From NCBI GenBank assembly GCA_938024995.1, contig CALJDU010000048.1:5001-69000 (forward strand): a DNA stretch of 64,000 nucleotides. Reading direction: 5' to 3'. Numbering within the stretch: position 1 is the first letter of the stretch; every line of letters begins with the position of its first letter. Source of the stretch: an uncultured bacterium. Lineage in GTDB: Bacteria > Myxococcota_A > Polyangia > Polyangiales > Houyiibacteriaceae. Below the pieces are notes generated by a model. It was given only the letters and a program-made list of their open reading frames with translations, was not told the DNA's origin and made no database searches. The translations under genes and the position numbers were made by a program. This document shows, one piece after another, positions 43,321 to 51,997 of this stretch.

Positions 43321-43944
43321 TCAGAACGCGCACGTGGTCGGCTGAGGAGGCGCGCTCCCGAGGCTGGATGGAAAGGAAGGTGGGCTCGACTCAAGCGCAA
43401 AGCCGCCCGCGACCGTTCCGGCGAACACCTGCCCGCCGTAGCCGGTTGGATGCATGTGCGCGCGGACGAAGAGGCGCGCATTTTCATCGACCTCGATCGC
43501 GGCGCCGCTCCGCGTGAACGGCTGCTCGTCGACGTGACTGTGACCCAAGATGCGGCGGGTCAAGAGGTCGCCGTCTGCGTCGAGCACCTCCCACCAGTTC
43601 GCGTACTGCGCGCACCCCGTGTCGGGGCTCTCGATGCGAACGGAGAACGAAGTCGTGCCCGTTCCACGCGTCGTGACGTCGATGACGTTCGCGAAGAGAC
43701 CGTCCGTGACATCGGCGGCCACATCTTCAGCGACATCTTCCGCGACGTCTTCCGCGACGTCTTCCGCGACGTCCTCTGCGACGTCGTCTGCGACATCTTC
43801 CGCGACGTCGTCTGCGACGTCCTCGCTCACATCCGCGGCGACGTCTTCACTGACGTCCTCCGTCTCACTCACGACATCGGCGGGCGGCTCGGTCGCACCG
43901 GAGCAAGACGCGAGGACGAACACGAGGAGCAAGAGCAAGGGCAT
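43321..43944 (-). CDS. Lipoprotein with (EDVA)n tether
   Basis: 207 residues. A GTG directly before the ATG is an alternative start. Lipobox LASC. The tether has about ten EDVA/DDVA units, encoded by 12-base DNA repeats (GCGACGTCTTCC type on the plus strand). A ~130-residue beta-rich domain follows (TSFSVRIESPDTGCAQYANW, GHSHVDEQPFTRSG, RLFVRAHMHPTGYGG). The His-rich HSH and HMH motifs could bind a metal. The domain is unrecognised. A terminator separates it from the upstream gene. Confidence 0.82.
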   Translation of the reverse strand: MPLLLLLVFVLASCSGATEPPADVVSETEDVSEDVAADVSEDVADDVAEDVADDVAEDVAEDVAEDVAEDVAEDVAADVTDGLFANVIDVTTRGTGTTSFSVRIESPDTGCAQYANWWEVLDADGDLLTRRILGHSHVDEQPFTRSGAAIEVDENARLFVRAHMHPTGYGGQVFAGTVAGGFALESSPPSFPSSLGSAPPQPTTCAF

Positions 43945-43967
43945 CACAGAGACCTTACGCCTTAAAC

Positions 43968-43990
43968 GAAAAAGGCACCCGAAGGTGCCT
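43968..43990 (-). terminator. Intrinsic terminator with TTCG tetraloop
   Basis: On the minus strand, GGCACC-TTCG-GGTGCC is followed by TTTTTCG. It lies ~25 bases beyond the stop of the large lipoprotein gene (44015) and upstream of the EDVA lipoprotein. Confidence 0.88.
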
Positions 43991-44014
43991 CTCGCGTTTG
44001 TACGTCGTCGCGAA

Positions 44015-46195
44015 CTACTCGAGCGAGATCGTGTAGCTGTTGGTCGCGCCGGAGTATCCGTAGACGCGAACCCAGAACTCGCCCTCGCCGGTGATGCGCT
44101 CTTCGTCGGAGACGCTCGCGCTCGACGCGAACTCGGTGCCGGCGGCGTCGTAGCCCTCCATGTCGAGGTCGCCGTCGTCGTGCGTGAAGCGAATGACGAC
44201 CGTGCCGCCCGAAGCGATGCGGTACCAGTCTTCGTCCGCCGCGCAGATCTCGGTCTCAAGCGCACCGGCCAAGCCGCTCGCGGAGTCCTGGTCGTTGTTG
44301 GCGCCCGCCGGGTCACACATGCCGGGCGTCGGCGGCGGCGTGGTGTCCTCGATGCACTCGTTGCGGGTGCCCGTGTTGGCGCAGATCTGACCGGCGTCGC
44401 ACTCGTCCGAGTTGAAGCAGAGGTCCGTCGGCATGGGCGGCGGCGGCTCCGTCGCGCCCACCGAGCAGAAGTCCGGCCCCGTACGGTCGAAGTTGAGGCT
44501 GTCGCTCGCGACGGCCTGCCACGGACAAGTCTCGTCCGCGCTCCAGGAGACCCACTCGTCGCCGCGACCTGTGTCGACCGCGTGGTTGGCCCAGCGCCCG
44601 TAGCCTGCGGAGCTTCCGCCCTCGCTCTTGAAGACTGACGGCGCCATGCACATCCCGCTCGCGGTGGCGGCGGCCTGCTCCTGCTCAGCGTAGTCCATGA
44701 TGATGGCGTGCATCGCGCTGGTGCTGCGGTTCCAACAACAGGTCTTGCTCTGCATGTACTCAAGCTCGGCGAGAACGTAGTCCTCGAGGATACGGTAGCG
44801 ACCGTCGGTCTCCGCGCGGGTGAGGCCCTGAAGGTCGGCCGTCAGGTCGTAGAGACGCTCGAACGCATCTTCACGCCGCGTCCGGGCCGAGCAGCTGGCG
44901 GGGTAGTTGCGAAGGTGCTCACGCGCCGCGTTGACCTGGTCAACAGCGACCTCGAGCTGCTCCTCAGGGGAAACGTCTGCGAGGATCTCCTCGAAGCGAG
45001 CCGGGCGCTGCGCGATGACGTCGTGGTCGTTCGCGTCAATGTAGTCGTCCTGGTCCTGTTCAAGCACGACGTTGTACCAACGGCCCGAGCGAAGCACCGC
45101 GGTGCGCCAGCGGTGAATGCCGCCACCGATGGCCGCGTAGGCGTCTCCGTCCGAGGTCTCGCCGACGCCACCGGTGGTCGCCGCGGTGAAGCTGAAGCGG
45201 GCGCGCGCCGGGTCTTCCCAAACGGGCTGACGACGGGGGATCGAGCCGCTCGCGACCGTAATCTCGAGGCGCTCGGGGGTGACGCGGTTGACGTTCAGGA
45301 CCGGGATGGTGTGCCCGATGCCGCGACGCTGCCAACGCTTGAGGAGCACGTCGCCACCTTCGGTCGACTCCGGCTTGATGTGGAACATGTTGGCCGGGTC
45401 GGCGAGGTTGATCGTGCCGAAGTAAAGGAGAAGCAAACGAGTGAAGTAGCCCGCGCGCTTGTTGAGGAAGAACTCGTCGAAGTACGCGCCGGCGCCACGG
45501 GTCTGTCCATCCTGCTCGCTGAGCCACGGGTTCTCGTCGTCGTCGGCGAGGCGGTATCCACGAAGGCGACTGTCGGTCGGCCACGGCTGACCCGGCGACC
45601 ACTCCCCGCGGTAGTCACGGTACGACGAGCGGAAGGTCGGGAAACGACCCACGCGCTCACCGTTGCGGTTGATGAAGCCGAAGTGGCCCGCGTAGAGCGT
45701 CTGCCGACCATCGCTGTCCCATCCCTGGAGGTAGAACGGGAGCTTGTACCAAGCGGCGAACGCGGCCCGGAGGAAGATCGCGACCTCGGCGCACTCCAGC
45801 GTCGGCGCGTCGAGCTCGCGGTCACCGTAGGGCGTCACGATCTTGAACGTGCTTCCAGAGTTCGTCATCGACGGCGTCTGCTCAAAGCTGGCGTTCCACG
45901 CGTCAAACTTCTCTTCCCAGTCGAGACCCGAGTCGGCGCCCCAGGCAATGCCCGCCGCGCTGTCCGTCTCGTTCCACGCGCGCTCCGCAGCCCACACCTC
46001 AGTCGACACGCCCGAGCGGACCCGCGGCCCACGCTCGTCAATGTCGAACTTGCCGTTGCCCGCGAGCGGGAGCGGCTCGGTCGGCGACAGAAGGCCGGTC
46101 TCGTCAGCAGCTTCGCCGAAGTAGTCAGAGGAGCCATCCCCAGCACAGCCGAACGCCAGCAGAGAGAGGCAAAGGAAAAAGGAAACGCGCTTCAT
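44015..46195 (-). CDS. Large lipoprotein with possible papain-fold domain and PPC-like tail
   Basis: 726 residues from the ATG before KRVSFFLCLSLLAFGC (lipobox AFGC). A central domain carries LECAEVAIFLRAAFAAWYKL, where the Cys sits at the start of a helix as in papain/transglutaminase folds. A later GGDVLL and GIGHTIPVLNV could supply the His region. A helical part follows with CCWNRSTSAMHA. Near the end is a short Cys-rich CFNSDECDAGQICANTGTR stretch, and the last ~95 residues look like a PPC domain (GSGGTVVIRFTHDDGDLDM-like, ending FWVRVYGYSGATNSYTISLE). The Cys-His assignment is a weak inference. Terminated by the adjacent UUCG hairpin. Confidence 0.85.
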   Translation of the reverse strand: MKRVSFFLCLSLLAFGCAGDGSSDYFGEAADETGLLSPTEPLPLAGNGKFDIDERGPRVRSGVSTEVWAAERAWNETDSAAGIAWGADSGLDWEEKFDAWNASFEQTPSMTNSGSTFKIVTPYGDRELDAPTLECAEVAIFLRAAFAAWYKLPFYLQGWDSDGRQTLYAGHFGFINRNGERVGRFPTFRSSYRDYRGEWSPGQPWPTDSRLRGYRLADDDENPWLSEQDGQTRGAGAYFDEFFLNKRAGYFTRLLLLYFGTINLADPANMFHIKPESTEGGDVLLKRWQRRGIGHTIPVLNVNRVTPERLEITVASGSIPRRQPVWEDPARARFSFTAATTGGVGETSDGDAYAAIGGGIHRWRTAVLRSGRWYNVVLEQDQDDYIDANDHDVIAQRPARFEEILADVSPEEQLEVAVDQVNAAREHLRNYPASCSARTRREDAFERLYDLTADLQGLTRAETDGRYRILEDYVLAELEYMQSKTCCWNRSTSAMHAIIMDYAEQEQAAATASGMCMAPSVFKSEGGSSAGYGRWANHAVDTGRGDEWVSWSADETCPWQAVASDSLNFDRTGPDFCSVGATEPPPPMPTDLCFNSDECDAGQICANTGTRNECIEDTTPPPTPGMCDPAGANNDQDSASGLAGALETEICAADEDWYRIASGGTVVIRFTHDDGDLDMEGYDAAGTEFASSASVSDEERITGEGEFWVRVYGYSGATNSYTISLE

Positions 46196-46351
46196 GTTGC
46201 TGTCATACACTTGCGAGGACTGTGCCGCGACCCACAGGCGTGCTTTTTCGCATGGAAGCCGCAGTGACCACGACGAGAAAGGCCACCGTACCCGCCAGCC
46301 CAAGTGGCCAGTCGACTTGCCAGCCCCAGCGACTGTTACGCTCGTGCGTCG

Positions 46352-46822
46352 ATGAGCGAGTTATCCAATCGAGACGTGCACTTCATGCGCGAAGCGATCG
46401 CGGAAGGCGCCCGGGCCGAAGCGCGGGGCGAGGTTCCAGTAGGTTCCATCATCGTCGTTGGAGGTGAGATCGTTGCGCGTGGTCACAACCTCCGCGAGAC
46501 CGCCCAAGACCCGACCGCCCATGCCGAGCTGATCGCGATGCGGGCGCTCGCCGCGCGCCAGGCCAGCTGGCGCCTCATCGACGCGACCGTCTACGTCACC
46601 TTGGAGCCGTGCCCGATGTGCTCTGGGGCGCTGGTTAACGCACGTGTCCCTCGCGTGGTCTGGGGCGCTGACGATCCCAAGGCGGGCGCGATGAAGACGC
46701 TCTACACGATCGGGAGCGACCCGCGGCTCAATCACGAGGTGGAGTGCGTGAGCGGAGTGCTTGAAGAAGAGTGCGCGGAGCAGCTGCGCGCGTTCTTTCG
46801 GAAGATCAGAAAGAAGCGCTAG
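46352..46822 (+). CDS. tadA: tRNA-specific adenosine deaminase TadA
   Basis: 156 residues from the ATG before SELSNRDVHFM; an upstream in-frame start would add unconserved sequence. Zinc-dependent cytidine/adenosine deaminase motifs: His57-Ala-Glu59 (HAELIAM) and Pro-Cys87-Pro-Met-Cys90, plus GALVNARVPRVVWGADDPKA. It converts A34 to inosine in tRNA-Arg(ACG) and is essential in most bacteria. Divergent from the large lipoprotein gene and convergent with the NTF2-like gene (stops 4 bases apart). Confidence 0.95.
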   Translation: MSELSNRDVHFMREAIAEGARAEARGEVPVGSIIVVGGEIVARGHNLRETAQDPTAHAELIAMRALAARQASWRLIDATVYVTLEPCPMCSGALVNARVPRVVWGADDPKAGAMKTLYTIGSDPRLNHEVECVSGVLEEECAEQLRAFFRKIRKKR

Positions 46823-46826
46823 CCCG

Positions 46827-47477
46827 CTAGCGCTTCTTGAGGGCTTTCGAGACCGCTTCCCGAAAACGCCCCCCCGCGTCCCCATGCGCATCGTCGCGAA
46901 GCCCAGGCCACAAGGTCGCGAGCAAGGGATGCTCTTTGTGCACCGCGTCGGGGAGCGCGTCGTACGCCGTGACCACGGCCGCGTGGGTTTGACGGATCTT
47001 CGCGAGCGCCCGATCCCCTCCGCCGCGGTCCAGCCAGTTGAAGAGCGCGCCCCACGAACGAAGCGCGGCGGCGAGCACCTCAAGAGGAGCCGGCGGAAGC
47101 CCCGTTTCGTGAATGTGACGCCAGTTCAGATCGCGCGAGAACAAGACGCTCGTGAAGCGCGCGTTGTTCGAGGGCGTCGTGGACCGCGCGCCGAATTGCT
47201 TCTCGACGTAGGTCGCGATGATGTGGTCCCCCAGGTCGTGCACGATTTTCACGTCCTCAATCTCGATCGCGAACGACACGTTGGCGCCGTGCCGCCCCTC
47301 GAACATTCCGAGCAGCCCCGCGCGATCAAGACACGCTCCGCTCGGTCCGATGAACAGAACATCGGGATGCAGACGTGCACCAAACGCGACGAGCTCTTCG
47401 GGTTTCGCGGTTCCAGTAAACCAGCGGACGAAGAAGCGATGCGTCTCTTCGACTTCCTCTCGGACAGCGTCGAGCAT
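46827..47477 (-). CDS. NTF2/SnoaL-like (DUF4440-type) protein
   Basis: 216 residues, no signal. The opening resembles an NTF2-like cone fold (HRFFVRWFTGTAKPEELVAF, HPDVLFIGPSGACLDRAGLL, FAIEIEDVKIVHDLGDHIIATYVEKQ). Such domains bind small ligands or act as small enzymes. The last ~85 residues are helical and Arg/Ala-rich, beyond the usual domain. Function not assigned. Confidence 0.75.
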   Translation of the reverse strand: MLDAVREEVEETHRFFVRWFTGTAKPEELVAFGARLHPDVLFIGPSGACLDRAGLLGMFEGRHGANVSFAIEIEDVKIVHDLGDHIIATYVEKQFGARSTTPSNNARFTSVLFSRDLNWRHIHETGLPPAPLEVLAAALRSWGALFNWLDRGGGDRALAKIRQTHAAVVTAYDALPDAVHKEHPLLATLWPGLRDDAHGDAGGRFREAVSKALKKR

Positions 47478-47523
47478 TCGTGACTCTACCGAGCGCGTGA
47501 ACCGCTCGCTACCCGTGAACGTG

Positions 47524-47901
47524 TTAGAGGATCCACTCCAGCTCGGCCGCGGTCAGCTCGCTCTTGTTCGCGTCGCCGGTGTTCAGCGTTCCCGCCGGCT
47601 CCAACAAGAGAACGTGCGCACCACCGGGTGACACGGGCTTGTGGACGATCCCGCGCGGCACGATGAACAGCTCTCCTTCCCTCAAGGACACGCATCGTTC
47701 ATCGGGGTCGCGAAGGTGAAGATCGAGCTGACCCGCGACCACCAGAAAGAGCTCATCGGCGTCGTCATGCTGATGCCAGGTGAATTCGCCTTCGCACTTC
47801 GCGAGCTTGATGTGCTGGCCGTTCAGCGCGCCCGCGATCTTGGGCGTCCAGGCGGCCTGGAAGGTCGAGAACGCGCGCTCGAGGTTCACTTTGTCTCGCA
47901 T
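47524..47901 (-). CDS. Cupin-domain protein
   Basis: 125 residues, a single cupin barrel. Motif 1 is EFTWHQHDDADELFLVVAGQ (two His and a Glu), motif 2 is ELFIVPRGIVHKPVS. Metal-binding His/Glu are all present. Small single-domain cupins are often isomerases, dioxygenases or sensors; nothing here decides which. About 35 bases separate it from the neighbouring genes. Confidence 0.87.
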   Translation of the reverse strand: MRDKVNLERAFSTFQAAWTPKIAGALNGQHIKLAKCEGEFTWHQHDDADELFLVVAGQLDLHLRDPDERCVSLREGELFIVPRGIVHKPVSPGGAHVLLLEPAGTLNTGDANKSELTAAELEWIL

Positions 47902-47936
47902 CGCAAGAGCGTATCAGCCGTTCGTGATCGCGCGCC

Positions 47937-48494
47937 TCAACACCACTTCGGAACAACCGCGCAGAGCATGCCTTTCAGAAGCTCGCCGAGGTCCTTGGGT
48001 TCCGGATTGCAGATGGTCCAGTATTTCGCGGTCGCGGTTCGCGCGAACCCGCCCAAGTAGCCAGGCATCTCATACGCCGACTTCCCATGGGTCACGTGCG
48101 ACTCACCGAAGATCGAGCCGAGCGCGCTCTTGATCACGTCGTTGGCCGCGCGTCCCTCCGTGCTGGTGCCTCCGGCGGAGGTCGCGTCGCTCGCAACCGT
48201 TGTCGGGTCTTCCACTCCGGAGGGCACGTCTTCGGAGCGCGGCTCGTCTGGCGCCTCAAGCGGTCCGCCACCGTCCTCGCTGGTCCGGCCGCATCGCCCG
48301 TAGTCGTTCACGATCTCCCAAGACGCGCTCCGGCCTTCGTTCATCGCGATCAGCTTCGCGGTGTAGCCGTCGTGGAAGAAGTGGATCCCGGCGAAGACCG
48401 TGAAGAACACCGGGAGCATGACGAGCGCCTCGGTGTACGCCGCGCCGCGCCGCGCGCGACTGGACCGATGGGGAGCTTGCTTCATCTGACTCAT
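47937..48494 (-). CDS. TadE-like protein
   Basis: About 185 residues; in-frame TTG (48500) and ATG (48485) are alternative starts. The N-terminus SRARRGAAYTEALVMLPVFF is the TadE-type prepilin-like signature: basic residues, Gly-Ala, then a Glu five residues into the hydrophobic helix. The periplasmic part is helical with Asn/Gly-rich linkers. TadE-like minor pilins assemble with Tad/Flp systems in the envelope. Its start overlaps the stop of the TadG-like gene, so the pair is coupled. No tadA-ATPase or tadB/C genes are in the window. Confidence 0.8.
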   Translation of the reverse strand: MSQMKQAPHRSSRARRGAAYTEALVMLPVFFTVFAGIHFFHDGYTAKLIAMNEGRSASWEIVNDYGRCGRTSEDGGGPLEAPDEPRSEDVPSGVEDPTTVASDATSAGGTSTEGRAANDVIKSALGSIFGESHVTHGKSAYEMPGYLGGFARTATAKYWTICNPEPKDLGELLKGMLCAVVPKWC

Positions 48495-48496
48495 CC

Positions 48497-50719
48497 TCAA
48501 TGCATCACCAGGTTATTGAGCAGCCCAAGGAACCCGGGCCCATCGCCGCCGCCGAGCCCGCCCACTGCGCCCTCCACTCCGGCGCGTCCGCCTGAATCAA
48601 AGATTGGGCTGATTGACGTTCGCCGCATCCGCGCGGTCCACCCCATGAACCACATGTACTCTGCGCCGTCCTTGTCTGGCGTGTGGTCAGACATCGCCCA
48701 GCCGAACGAGTTGTCCTGCCAGTAGTACTCTGCCTGCGCGACGCTGAAACGCGTGTACTGGCTCATCGTCTCGAACCCTCCGCCCGGCTCGCCGTCACCC
48801 GGCGGCGGCGGCGGTGACCACAGGTTCGCGAACTGTACTCCCCGGTCGCCGAGGGTCGGCGGCGGATCGCCGTACTGGAACGAGCGGAACTGAAAGTCGT
48901 TGTCGCCGAGACGGAGCTCAACGTGAAGGCGCGCCGGCTTCTTCCACTCTCCGCTCCCACCGGGCGCTCCGGTGTCTCCGACGTCGAGCGGCTCTTCGAT
49001 CGTTCGGCTGCATTGGTAGATCTCGTTGACGACGCGACGCCGAACATAGCCCGTCCCTTCAGAGCCACGGGAGGGCGTGGTCGAGACGGTTCGGAAGTCG
49101 CGCTTCGCGGTGCGCTCATCGGGGAGGCTCGTGCACCCGGTGACGAGTGATCCAAGGCCGGGCGGCGTGAGCGGGAGGTCGTCATCGTCGTCCTCGTAGT
49201 CGCAGTACGACGGGAACGGGCCGCGGATGTTGTTGTTGCACGAACCCATGAAGAAGAGCCCGGTCTCTCGAGGTGGACGCATTCGATCCTCTTCTCGGTG
49301 GTAGCGCCCCTCCGCGGCTTCCTCCGGCGTATCGGTCGAGCCGGACCCGGCATCTTGGGAGTCGAAGAACTCGATTCGGCACTCCTCGCCCTCCACCACC
49401 TTGAAGTAGACGCGGTAGCGCCACTCACTTCGGAACACGAACTCGTCGAAACGCTCGCCGTCTGCCAGACACTTGCTCGCCGCTTGATTCGACATGCGTC
49501 GGCACTCCGCGGTGTCCCCGTCCACGCCTGGCGCGCTGAGCCCGTGACATCCTCCTGGGCGCTCGATCTCCTCACGGCAGTTCCCATCGTCGTCCACGTT
49601 CGGATCGGGACGATCATCGGCGTCGGGACCATCGGGCCCAGTCGCGCACTGAATGGGAGAACGCGAAGCTTCGTTTTCCGCTGCGCGGGTGCAGACGCGT
49701 TCGAGCGCGTCGGGGCACCCCGCCGCGGAAGTGTTGGGCTGACACGGCGCGCACAGAGAGAGGGACGTGTCCGCGCGATCGCAACCTGAGTTGCAGGCGT
49801 TCCGGAACGGGTCGTTGGGAAACGACTCCGTCTTGTCCACGGTCGGCGGCGGGCCCGGGTTGAAGCCGTCCGGATAGAACGAGGCAGGTGGGTTACCGCA
49901 GAAGAAGACATAGAAGAGCGAAGCGATACCTCTCGCCGCGCCGCCGATGAACGAGCCGAGCTTGCCCCCGATCACCGGGATCTCGTTGAAAGGAACGCGG
50001 ACGGCGTCCTCTACGAACTCTCCTCCGCGTTCGCACAACACCCACAGCTCATCATCTTCGGTGGGGAGCCCTTCCTCCTTGTAGCCAAACGCGGTCGTTG
50101 GATAGAGCGGCCAGGTCGCGCCGGCGACCGAGTGCTCGTAGATGTCGCGACGGAAGGACATCGCCTCGATCGATCGACCTTGCGCGACCACCGGCCAGCT
50201 GTACTTGAGCCCTTGCTGCGCGAAGTAGCAGCCCTTGTTGATCGCCTGCATGATCGGCTTGAGCGAGTTGAACGCAGTGTTCGCGGCTTGTTGAACGGCC
50301 TGCAGCGGCGGGATCGCAAAGGACGCGCAACCAAAGCAGAGCGCGGACACCACGCTCGCGATCGCGATGCCAGCGATCGCGATCGCTTGCACGACGCGGA
50401 GCGTGAGCAAAATCGCGATGCAGATCGCGGAGATCAGGTTGAGCACCACGATCATGTTCATGCCGCGCGCAGACACCGTCGCCGCCGCGTAGGCCCCCAC
50501 GTCGGCACCGTCTTGTACGCGCTCTCGGTAGACGACCGCGTCGCCCACCCCAGCAAGGTAGTAGAGGACGCCGACGCAGATCACCGCCATCCCGAGCCCG
50601 ATCACCATGACCGCGCCGCTCTTGTCATTGAGCAACGCGCGCGCGTCTCGCTGAGGCATCGCGAATCGCGTCGTCGCGACGCTCCGCCTCCCGTCCCTTG
50701 GTTCCTCGTCCTGCCCCAT
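48497..50719 (-). CDS. TadG-like envelope protein
   Basis: About 740 residues from the ATG preceded by GGGGAGG; a GTG 15 bases upstream is less likely. The N-terminus LLNDKSGAVMVIGLGMAVIC matches TadG-type proteins (basic, Gly-Ala-Val, helix). Three more hydrophobic segments occur before ~170. The large mature part is Cys-rich (CDRADTSLSLCAPCQPNTSA) with many Asp/Glu/Pro-rich loops and no von Willebrand-type MIDAS motif that I can see. It precedes the TadE-like gene in a two-gene unit. I infer a membrane-anchored minor-pilin or surface complex. Confidence 0.8.
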   Translation of the reverse strand: MGQDEEPRDGRRSVATTRFAMPQRDARALLNDKSGAVMVIGLGMAVICVGVLYYLAGVGDAVVYRERVQDGADVGAYAAATVSARGMNMIVVLNLISAICIAILLTLRVVQAIAIAGIAIASVVSALCFGCASFAIPPLQAVQQAANTAFNSLKPIMQAINKGCYFAQQGLKYSWPVVAQGRSIEAMSFRRDIYEHSVAGATWPLYPTTAFGYKEEGLPTEDDELWVLCERGGEFVEDAVRVPFNEIPVIGGKLGSFIGGAARGIASLFYVFFCGNPPASFYPDGFNPGPPPTVDKTESFPNDPFRNACNSGCDRADTSLSLCAPCQPNTSAAGCPDALERVCTRAAENEASRSPIQCATGPDGPDADDRPDPNVDDDGNCREEIERPGGCHGLSAPGVDGDTAECRRMSNQAASKCLADGERFDEFVFRSEWRYRVYFKVVEGEECRIEFFDSQDAGSGSTDTPEEAAEGRYHREEDRMRPPRETGLFFMGSCNNNIRGPFPSYCDYEDDDDDLPLTPPGLGSLVTGCTSLPDERTAKRDFRTVSTTPSRGSEGTGYVRRRVVNEIYQCSRTIEEPLDVGDTGAPGGSGEWKKPARLHVELRLGDNDFQFRSFQYGDPPPTLGDRGVQFANLWSPPPPPGDGEPGGGFETMSQYTRFSVAQAEYYWQDNSFGWAMSDHTPDKDGAEYMWFMGWTARMRRTSISPIFDSGGRAGVEGAVGGLGGGDGPGFLGLLNNLVMH

Positions 50720-50903
50720 CGCGCGCCTCCCCACCTCTCCTTTTTGGGCGTACTACGAACCGTCGTTCACGGGATGGGTGAAGACTGTCGAAGAGGTGCT
50801 CAAGTGCTGACGCGGCGCGCCGCAGAGGTGATGCGATCAGGCTGGGCATGGGAACGCGCGACGTCGATCGCACGTTCGAGCGGGCACGGTGTCGAGCCCA
50901 GGA

Positions 50904-51902
50904 TCACGGCACGAGTAAGAGCTTCCCTCGCGTGCGATGGGTGAGGAGATGCCGCATCGCTTCGGCTCCGTCCGACAGCGCGAACGCCCGCTCGACGTGC
51001 GGCCTGAGATCACCGCTCGCGACCATTCCGACAAGCTCGATAAGGTCCTTATTGTCACGCTTCGCCAAGAGCGTGAGCATCCGCTGCGAAACGAACGGGT
51101 TCACCATCGTGCACATCAAGAGCTGAAGCGGCTCACCGGCGATCGCGACGTAGGCACCTCTCCGTGAGAGCACGCGGCGCCACGCGAAGATTGAGCGATC
51201 CCCGACGCAGTCGAGGACCACATCGAAGAGCTCGCCGAGCAACGTCACGTCACGCCGCGTGTAATCGACGACGCTGTCCGCGCCAAGAGACGTCACGAGC
51301 CCCGCGTTCCGTCCGCTGCAGACCGCCGTGACGTGCGCGCCGTAGCGCTTCGCGATCTGAACACAGAAGGTGCCGACCCCGCCCGACGCGCCGACCACGA
51401 GCACGCGCTGTTGCTTGTCCACCGGCGTCAGCCCCGCGCGACGGATCGCTTGGAGCGCGGTCATCCCCGCCATCGGGAGCGCCGCTGCGTCGCGGAAGGA
51501 GACGCCGTCCGGGATCGGGACCGCGTTCTCCGCTGACAACTGAACATGCTCGGCCGCGGTTCCAAACGTGAGCAAGGGTTGCTCCTTCGTCTCCCCGTTG
51601 AGCTGACCAAACACCCGATCACCCACCGCGCGAGAGGTCACGTCCTCGCCTACCGCGGTGACCACTCCGGCGAAGTCCGCGCCCACCGCGACAAAGGGCA
51701 GCTCCCGCGGACGCGGGGCGGTCAGGCCGGTCATGAACCGAAGCGGGAGCGGCGTCCCCGAGAGCATGTAGCCGTCGGCGCGATTGAGACCGGCGGCCTT
51801 TACTTCGACGACCACCTCACCGGGACGAGGCGCGAGATCGGCCACTTCCGCGAGGCGAAGAACGTCCGGGCCACCGTATTGCTCGTAGATGAGTGCTTCC
51901 AT
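50904..51902 (-). CDS. Zinc-independent NADPH:quinone oxidoreductase-type MDR protein
   Basis: 332 residues. The MDR fold is clear: VKAAGLNRADGYMLSG at the N-terminus, GADFAGVVTAVGEDV, and the Rossmann motif VLVVGASGGVGTFCVQIAKR. It lacks the zinc-ligand pattern of alcohol dehydrogenases, like quinone oxidoreductases (QOR) and related enoyl reductases. Predicted to reduce quinones or enones with NADPH in the cytosol. Monocistronic, divergent from the NRDE gene. Confidence 0.92.
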   Translation of the reverse strand: MEALIYEQYGGPDVLRLAEVADLAPRPGEVVVEVKAAGLNRADGYMLSGTPLPLRFMTGLTAPRPRELPFVAVGADFAGVVTAVGEDVTSRAVGDRVFGQLNGETKEQPLLTFGTAAEHVQLSAENAVPIPDGVSFRDAAALPMAGMTALQAIRRAGLTPVDKQQRVLVVGASGGVGTFCVQIAKRYGAHVTAVCSGRNAGLVTSLGADSVVDYTRRDVTLLGELFDVVLDCVGDRSIFAWRRVLSRRGAYVAIAGEPLQLLMCTMVNPFVSQRMLTLLAKRDNKDLIELVGMVASGDLRPHVERAFALSDGAEAMRHLLTHRTRGKLLLVP

Positions 51903-51997
51903 CGGAGGTTCCCTACGCGCGAGCGACTCACGTATTTCAACGCTTCGCGGATTTCGATCGTCTTGACCTGAGCGCTCCCTGAACCACGAAGAGAAGT

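Noticed and set aside
43735..43860. Second regular repeat tract, possible CRISPR or minisatellite
   Set aside because: 12-base units encode EDVA inside an open lipoprotein gene without spacers.
44708..46267. Plus-strand frame of ~519 codons opposite the large lipoprotein
   Set aside because: No signal, no motif, and composition of an antisense frame.
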